Below are positions 17,301 through 20,471 of a stretch of 20,471 nt of DNA, one piece after another (the first letter of the stretch is position 1; every line of letters begins with the position of its first letter). The stretch spans positions 1-20,471 of the IMG/VR virus record IMGVR_UViG_3300037961_003130, one strand, 5' to 3'. The DNA comes from a virus. Made by a program: the position numbers and the translations under genes. A model generated the notes under the pieces. It ran no database searches and was not told the origin of the DNA. It was given only the letters and a program-made list of their open reading frames with translations.

Positions 17301-18116
17301 AATACCAGCAAGCTTTGCAGCCCTGCGCTCTGCACGCTCTTGAGCGCGAGATAGTTCATCAAAAGCTTTACGACTGATGCCTAGTACAACGTTCAGCTCC
17401 TCTTGAGCATCCTTCAGGCGATTGCTTGTCGTTATGTACTCTTTGCTCCCGACATCAATGTTGTCAAGGTCCTGAGCAAGCTCAGCAATTTTTTGCTTAA
17501 GAGCTGCAGTTGTATGGGTGTTTTCAATGTTGACCTTGCTTGACTGAAGGAAACCAGTCGTCTGAGCCCTGTTTGTAGCGACAAGATTCTGGGCTATAAC
17601 CTGCTGGCGTTGCTGAGCCCTGCTGAACTCTTGCGTCCTTGCTGTAACTGCCGCCAATTGCGTGGCGTATTGAGCAGAAGTAACACCAAGCTTTTGCAGT
17701 AATTCGTTGCCGGCTGCAATCTGCCTATTGAATTTTTCAGGAACAACGGCAACGCTTTCAGTGCCAAATATTTGCTTTGCTGTTCTTTGTTTTTTAGTCT
17801 CCTCTTCCTTGCGGTTCAGCCTGTCTAATGACTGCGTTATGGCGTCGATATCTTTACCCAGCCTTTTGTAAACACTGCTGCCAATAGTGGCCTGCTGTTT
17901 TAATCCTTTAAAGGCATCAATCTGCCCACGAATAGACTGCTGACTTACATTGCTAGCTTTGGCTACCTGTATGATCTCTTTTCTTAATCTTTCAAGCTGC
18001 TTATCGCTTGCGGTTGAAACATTACTAAGAGTGCGCAGAGACCCTTTTAGAGCGGTTACGCCCTCAATGCCGTCAACGCCCAGCTTGATAAGAAGGTCGC
18101 CAACAGTCTTAGCCAT
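14334..18116 (-). CDS. Tape measure protein, 1260 residues
   Basis: The tape measure sets tail length by spanning the tube during assembly and helps DNA entry. Visible layout: charged helical N-terminal half (about 1-395, with many Gln/Arg/Lys-rich coiled stretches), a basic run RRRRP at ~397, a Gly/Ala-rich segment (~400-452), and a conserved tape-measure domain (~460-675) with AAIIGAGG, SAEELSGQLGERLPGAVTKF and LMKFI. Strongly hydrophobic segments follow at ~695-760 (EILMIAGAAGIALVI and AALAAGITAATVAII-like). Coiled coils lie at ~775-835 and ~865-970. The C-terminus has YAKGGVVAEPTMFPMAGGDV and GLMGEAGPEAIMPLKR (~1110-1150), a common tape measure ending. ATG at 18116 has GAAGG close upstream and overlaps the gpGT-like extension by 8 bases. 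At about 0.15 nm per residue the full protein would span at most about 190 nm. Confidence 0.95.
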   Translation of the reverse strand: MAKTVGDLLIKLGVDGIEGVTALKGSLRTLSNVSTASDKQLERLRKEIIQVAKASNVSQQSIRGQIDAFKGLKQQATIGSSVYKRLGKDIDAITQSLDRLNRKEEETKKQRTAKQIFGTESVAVVPEKFNRQIAAGNELLQKLGVTSAQYATQLAAVTARTQEFSRAQQRQQVIAQNLVATNRAQTTGFLQSSKVNIENTHTTAALKQKIAELAQDLDNIDVGSKEYITTSNRLKDAQEELNVVLGISRKAFDELSRAQERAERRAAKLAGIQAAQAGAIGTRDPGTGAMIAGGSARASLVQQPVREISGLYRSIGDIGMSGISADIDRMGKSYQEVAQDIREATLASNGSINSLQAQRASWAQLRAGLSPTSKAYQDVGREIEKVDRRLEKLNKRRRRPTIGGAASALGGIAAGGVFGGPEGAVGGAIGGAFGGVAGVAAGAAIGAQVKMMREALGATSEYAAELQKLEIALEGVAGARYTDALKVAANVTRDFNVPLAVSTRGITRLSAAIIGAGGNVDDAEVVFRNITSAIKATGGGAQDVESAITAMVQTFSKGKVSAEELSGQLGERLPGAVTKFAEANNMTLPELQKAFKAGTVGLDQLMKFIISLGPEYEATARRIADSSADAGAKATVAFEQVRREIGEALQPIGAELQEAFAEFALEVLPAVKTAAVAAAAGMKVLMDATAALVANFKEILMIAGAAGIALVITNLSAIMLGLAAALGKATVAMKGFTAASLLNPWVALAAGITAATVAIIKHTQRHKEFNKAVMEGSVTNKEANDRLRELNQEIKELEELKEKTGNNQMLIALTSQINQTKKAAEELKLAMKLATPYTVSGISYDPATGAAINAPMSYTPTDFDDPTPEDGGTGGGRELMSEVELQLRRQMREAIEAENLVRQSLVQLELDLLAAAREVEDVNRRTNLQEQAQADHQQRMNDIAKDGLKIFENQEEMRERALDHVREATIAASGLSEAEMSRLRIAEELADFQEDYKDFFSDEKMLELLKALEDALNKLANKADDTGESFDSLFRDKLDDMINVAPKLANVAANAIGQISSGLVEMIATGETNFKKMAASILKEMAKILMQAAIAKTIKMFLSADGNVVQGGRIKPYAKGGVVAEPTMFPMAGGDVGLMGEAGPEAIMPLKRASNGKLGVEVAGRSNAIDAMNRYSMRNNAGGTSGFASSGDEAAAGSQPASQPIDVRYTVERINSVDYVTADQFQAGMRQAADQGAKQGEQKTLKRLQMSSGTRKRLGM

Positions 18117-18785
18117 TTGCCTTCTTGCTGAATTCGGTCAGTGCAGCGGATTCCATCAATCGGAGACCCTCTAACACCTCACGGCGGTTCTCCACATCAT
18201 AAAGGTCAAAAAGGCCTCCGGAAACCAAGAGCACCTCGTACTTCATTCCAACATATCCAGCCATGCTGACTGTCCACTGGGTCTGCATGCGCAAGAACAT
18301 CATCACGATGTCCCAGTTTTCCTCCCAAACTTCAAAATCGCCCGACTCCTCCTCTTTGGGAACAGGAAGCTTTAAGCCAAAAGCGGCGGCATCGTCTTGA
18401 GTGTGATCCTCAATACGTTTGCCGCCCGAAGCCCAGTAGACAGCAGCGTCTTTTAGTTTCCCACTTGCGCCTCACCGTAAGTGGCGGTGTAAGCAGACAA
18501 AACTGCTTTCAGCCAATCAACATCATCAGCAAAATCATCAAGCTCAGACTCCGAAAATTCAATCGGGTCGCCATCTTCATCATTGATGCCCTCCCAGCCA
18601 ACAAGCACTTTCTTGAGCAAAGAAACGCCTTGCTCTTCAGACACTCCCTGGATCTCAGACATCTTCACTCGCTTGAAGATGGCCGTAAATTCAGACTTTT
18701 CAAACTTGCCTGGTTTCTTGTCGCTGGGCTCTTGAACTTCAACGGGCCACTTGAAGGTTTTTACCTTCTTACGAACAAAAGCCAT
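18109..18785 (-). CDS. gpGT-like tail assembly chaperone fusion made by -1 frameshift, 225 residues
   Basis: The zero frame (18785 to the slip site) joins the -1 frame that runs from 18456 to the TAA at 18111-18109. The -1 frame has no stop from the slip site onward and reads LKDAAVYWASGGKRIEDHTQ, then FGLKLPVPKEEESGDFEVWE, NWDIVMMFLRMQTQW and a helical end. The WxxNW-x-x-xxxF-x-x-x-TQW pattern followed by GYVGMKYE is typical of gpT-like or minor tail chaperone extensions. The first in-frame start codon in this stretch is a GTG at 18306, which would leave 50 coherent codons untranslated, so a fusion is the better model. In lambda the G to GT ratio matters for tail assembly. The frameshift is predicted, not shown. 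Confidence 0.8.
18453..18785 (-). CDS. Tail assembly chaperone, gpG-like, 110 residues
   Basis: This is the zero-frame product of a gpG/gpGT-type gene. It starts MAFVRKKVKTFKWPVEVQEP, has SEFTAIFKRVKMSEIQ and LVGWEGINDEDGDPIEFSES, and ends EAQVGN directly before TAA. The basic start, K-F-A-FKR strand, -GWEGI-DEDG- and acidic helical end fit tail assembly chaperones that bind the tape measure before tube polymerisation. It lies between the tube gene and the tape measure gene, the standard place. No clear Shine-Dalgarno is seen; the sequence before the ATG is CACTTACCCA. A terminator lies 33 bases upstream. Confidence 0.85.
   Translation of the reverse strand: MAFVRKKVKTFKWPVEVQEPSDKKPGKFEKSEFTAIFKRVKMSEIQGVSEEQGVSLLKKVLVGWEGINDEDGDPIEFSESELDDFADDVDWLKAVLSAYTATYGEAQVGN
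18456..18462 (-). promoter_or_regulatory. -1 programmed frameshift slippery site GGGAAAC
   Basis: On the minus strand the zero frame reads GTG GGA AAC TAA. G_GGA_AAC is a perfect X_XXY_YYZ heptamer, phased correctly with the stop codon immediately after it. The -1 frame after the slip (CTA AAA GAC...) is open for 115 codons. I see no strong stem-loop just downstream; only a weak AGAC/GTCT pairing is possible. Confidence 0.85.
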
Positions 18786-18817
18786 TGGGTAAGTGCATAA
18801 GCCGGCTCAGCATACAC

Positions 18818-18846
18818 AAAAAAAGGGAGCCCGGAAAGGCTCCCTT
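18818..18846 (-). terminator. Rho-independent terminator after the tail tube gene
   Basis: On the minus strand the sequence has a 7-bp stem GGGAGCC/GGCTCCC with loop TTTCCG, extended by A-T pairs, followed directly by seven T residues. Stem arms lie at 18838-18844 and 18825-18831. It follows the tube gene stop by about 24 bases and precedes the chaperone gene, so it could lower expression of everything downstream relative to the abundant tube protein. Confidence 0.85.
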
Positions 18847-18870
18847 CTTATTCCCGGCTTGAGGACTGTA

Positions 18871-19806
18871 TCAGGTGTAAACGAGTTCGATCTCGTCATT
18901 CCCTGAGGTGCTGGGCACCGCAGTAAACGGAATCTCCAGCATTGCAATACCGTCGAGGTCTCCATAAGAAACGTCGGCGATGTCAGCCTTTGCCGAATCC
19001 ACCTTCACGATGTTGCCGGCAGCAGTGCCATGCGTGAACTCGATGATTCCAAGGCTGTCAGCCAAGGCAGTGGCGAAATAGTCCTTAGTTGCCAGTGCAA
19101 CCGCCTCAATGGTGAGGTTGCCAGTGACGTTGCGGTTAGTCAAAAGGACCTCGCCAGTGCCTCCGACAAGCTCCCGATAAACAATCTCGTTGCCAATATC
19201 CAAGCTGTAGTTAGACAGTTTGGCGGTGGTCAGACCCATGACATTCAAGCCAGTGGTGTTGCCTTTCTTGAAAATCAAAGGCGTAGCTTGATCGGCATAA
19301 GTGACAGTTGGCTGAGCGCTGTCATCAGGCGCCACATAAATTCCAGTCATCGTGAAATCGATGGTAGGAATTTCGCCAACGTTGGCAGTAATCGAGAAAG
19401 TTCCACGGGCGCCAGTGACCTTGTGGCGGACACCGTCGATGTTGTAGTGAATGGTGACTGAATCAAAGCTTGCGCTCACCGGGTCATAGGTGACGCTAGT
19501 GCTGGCGACGATAGTTTCCGAGAAGCCGCACGCCTTGAGGGCTTTGCCGTAACGAGGTGCAGTGCCAGCAGTGCCAGAGCCGGCGAGTTCAACGCTAAAC
19601 GTGCATTCGACACGAGTGTTGGCCAGTAGCTGTTCAGAGGCGCCCAGATAAGGACGAATCAGGTCACGGCTAACAATGTCACTCTGCAGAGGGACAATGT
19701 TCAAATCCCGAACCAGTACTGCATCGGCCCCATCAGGACTGGCGTCAGTCCCGTAGGTCGACTCCTCCTCGATCAGAATCAGGCGTTTGCGTGTTAGCAG
19801 TGCCAT
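18871..19806 (-). CDS. Major tail tube protein, 311 residues
   Basis: The protein starts MALLTRKRLILIEEESTYGT and continues PDGADAVLVRDLNIVPL, VSRDLIRPYLGASEQLLANT and VECTFSVELAGSGTAGTAPR. The E-x-TYGTD start, the -R-x-L-RP-x-G- loop, and a F-VELAGSG-AG-AP-yGkaL strand-helix are typical of the phage major tail tube proteins found between tail terminator and chaperone genes. It should polymerise into hexameric rings around the tape measure. AGGAA lies about 8 bases before the ATG. Its expression is likely set apart from downstream genes by the terminator at 18818-18846. The start lies inside the 57-residue ORF in another frame. Confidence 0.9.
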   Translation of the reverse strand: MALLTRKRLILIEEESTYGTDASPDGADAVLVRDLNIVPLQSDIVSRDLIRPYLGASEQLLANTRVECTFSVELAGSGTAGTAPRYGKALKACGFSETIVASTSVTYDPVSASFDSVTIHYNIDGVRHKVTGARGTFSITANVGEIPTIDFTMTGIYVAPDDSAQPTVTYADQATPLIFKKGNTTGLNVMGLTTAKLSNYSLDIGNEIVYRELVGGTGEVLLTNRNVTGNLTIEAVALATKDYFATALADSLGIIEFTHGTAAGNIVKVDSAKADIADVSYGDLDGIAMLEIPFTAVPSTSGNDEIELVYT

Positions 19807-19918
19807 CGGTTTGTTCCTGAGATGAAGTTGATGAAGACGCTCGCCTGATCAGAGTGCGCTCGCCCGTTTCTGGATCCAGCAGATAAGTCCCGCCTTCTCC
19901 AGTGCGTTCACTAGTCAT
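19745..19918 (-). CDS. Small hypothetical protein, 57 residues, overlapping the tube gene start
   Basis: I read an ATG at 19918 and 57 codons to TGA at 19747-19745. The product starts MTSERTGEGGTYLLDPETGE and continues RTLIRRASSSTSS, then becomes Ser/Thr/Asp-rich. The first ~28 residues look like real protein, with a TYLLDPETGER strand-turn pattern; the last ~20 codons overlap the tube gene in a different frame. It fills the 155-base space between the terminator-protein gene and the tube gene, which would otherwise be unusually long for this compact block. No strong ribosome binding site is seen. Function is unknown. Confidence 0.5.
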   Translation of the reverse strand: MTSERTGEGGTYLLDPETGERTLIRRASSSTSSQEQTDGTANTQTPDSDRGGVDLRD

Positions 19919-19961
19919 GGTAAATGGAAAGGGTGGTTAGGTTCACGTTAGCGTCAGCGGA

Positions 19962-20387
19962 TTACTGAGTCAGATCGTCTACCTCAGTCCTATACCTAAC
20001 CTCGTACTCACAACTGATCAGAGCTGCTGGTTTATCAGCCTCAATAAACTCAAATTCAGTCCTGACTGGTTGAACATCAATTGCATACCCGCCAAGAGTC
20101 AAATCAGACATGACCTTGGCATGCAGAGATTCAATAGTGTCGTCAGCGGCTTGATCAGGCACGTCTGATCTTTCAATAACTGTAATTCGCACAGTCATCG
20201 TCCAATCAAGCGTCGGCAGGCTTGTGTTCTGTGCTGCAACGTCGCGGACAGGTTGAATGATGATCGCAGGCGACTCTGCTCTGGCGACAGGGTCTACGCG
20301 AGTGCGATAAATCCTTGTCCCAACGCCAGTGGTGTTGGCCAAAGCCGTTTTAATGGCAGCAAGAATGCTTTCTCTCTTGGTCGTCAT
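19962..20387 (-). CDS. Tail terminator/minor tail protein, gpU-like, 141 residues
   Basis: The protein starts MTTKRESILAAIKTALANTT, then TRIYRTRVDPVARAESPAII and IQPVRDVAAQN, followed by LDWTMTVRITVIERSD and CEYEVRYRTEVDDLTQ. A start helix IL-AIK-AL, a strand with R-R-DP, a second strand with P-iii-P, and a V-V--R closing strand is the arrangement of gpU-like tail terminators that cap the finished tube and join it to the head. It directly precedes the tube gene, as in lambda. The start overlaps the previous stop (ATGA). Confidence 0.75.
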   Translation of the reverse strand: MTTKRESILAAIKTALANTTGVGTRIYRTRVDPVARAESPAIIIQPVRDVAAQNTSLPTLDWTMTVRITVIERSDVPDQAADDTIESLHAKVMSDLTLGGYAIDVQPVRTEFEFIEADKPAALISCEYEVRYRTEVDDLTQ

Positions 20388-20470
20388 ATGCCTAGGCCAG
20401 GGTCACGTCTATTTTGCACGATATAGACAGCACGCTTGTAGAAAAACGAATCAGTCTTTCCTGATGCCTC
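20384..20470 (-). CDS. C-terminal fragment of an upstream head-tail joining or neck protein gene
   Basis: The last 28 codons of an upstream gene are open from the window edge to TGA at 20386-20384, overlapping the next ATG (ATGA). They read KTDSFFYKRAVYIVQNRRDP followed by GLGI. The tight overlap and the plausible protein sequence make this a real gene end. The gene just before a tail terminator in siphoviruses is usually a neck or HK97 gp10-like protein; 28 residues are too few to be sure. Confidence 0.6.
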   Translation of the reverse strand, partial: EASGKTDSFFYKRAVYIVQNRRDPGLGI

Positions 20471-20471
20471 C

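Noticed and set aside
18109-18306. Stand-alone 65-residue gene starting GTG at 18306
   Set aside because: The same frame is open and protein-like for another 50 codons upstream, back to the slippery site, so this is the end of a frameshift fusion rather than a separate gene.
18463-18480. Stem-loop stimulating the frameshift
   Set aside because: Downstream of the heptamer on the minus strand (positions 18455 and lower) only a weak 4-bp AGAC/GTCT pairing is seen, not enough to call a stimulatory structure.
1-20471. Transfer RNA, CRISPR array, insertion sequence or attachment site
   Set aside because: The window is almost fully occupied by overlapping structural genes, and I saw no cloverleaf, spaced repeats, transposase or inverted terminal repeats.

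Overview
The window is a block of late structural genes from a tailed phage, or a prophage of one. Every gene I can support lies on the minus strand and is transcribed from right to left. The order matches the tail module of lambda-like siphoviruses: tail terminator, major tail tube protein, frameshifted assembly chaperones, a 1260-residue tape measure protein, small distal tail proteins, an NlpC/P60-like protein, and a giant gpJ-like hub. A long tape measure and no visible contractile-sheath gene point to a siphovirus. The style of the fibre and adhesin proteins (KISELNAL start, repeated ITSAKIA and TITVTNPTADRTITIP modules, LamG plus WIK-R..WCW repeats, YYSCANHTGMGG) resembles marine phages, especially those of picocyanobacteria. 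That host assignment is inference from protein style; nothing here proves it.

Right part (20471 to about 18100): the C-terminal tail of an upstream neck or tail-joining gene, then a gpU-like tail terminator, a 57-residue ORF whose end overlaps the next gene, and the major tail tube gene. A clear Rho-independent terminator follows the tube gene. Next comes a gpG-like chaperone gene whose last codons form a textbook G_GGA_AAC slippery site directly before its stop. A -1 shift there opens a 115-residue extension, giving a 225-residue gpGT-like fusion. The fusion ends 8 bases inside the tape measure gene.

Middle part (18116 to 7498): the tape measure gene, a gpL-position minor tail protein, a short NlpC/P60-like protein in which one expected catalytic His seems to be missing, and a 1471-residue protein that seems to join a gpI-like membrane-segment region to a gpJ-like hub. 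Then follow a gpM-like minor tail protein and two proteins with a motif shared with tail-tube-like domains. Most junctions are ATGA, TAATG or TGATG overlaps, so translation is probably coupled.

Left part (7480 to 1): an 808-residue repetitive tail fibre protein and then a very large modular adhesin (more than 1685 residues) that runs off the left edge. The adhesin carries a LamG-like domain, two discoidin-like segments, three copies of a WIK-R..WxW module, paired GFS-V-Y modules, a cupredoxin-like domain with an intact H...C-x2-H-x2-M copper-ligand pattern, and a SPRY-like domain. The cupredoxin-like module on a phage tail adhesin is the most unusual item here. No RNA genes, insertion sequences, CRISPR arrays or integration genes were seen.
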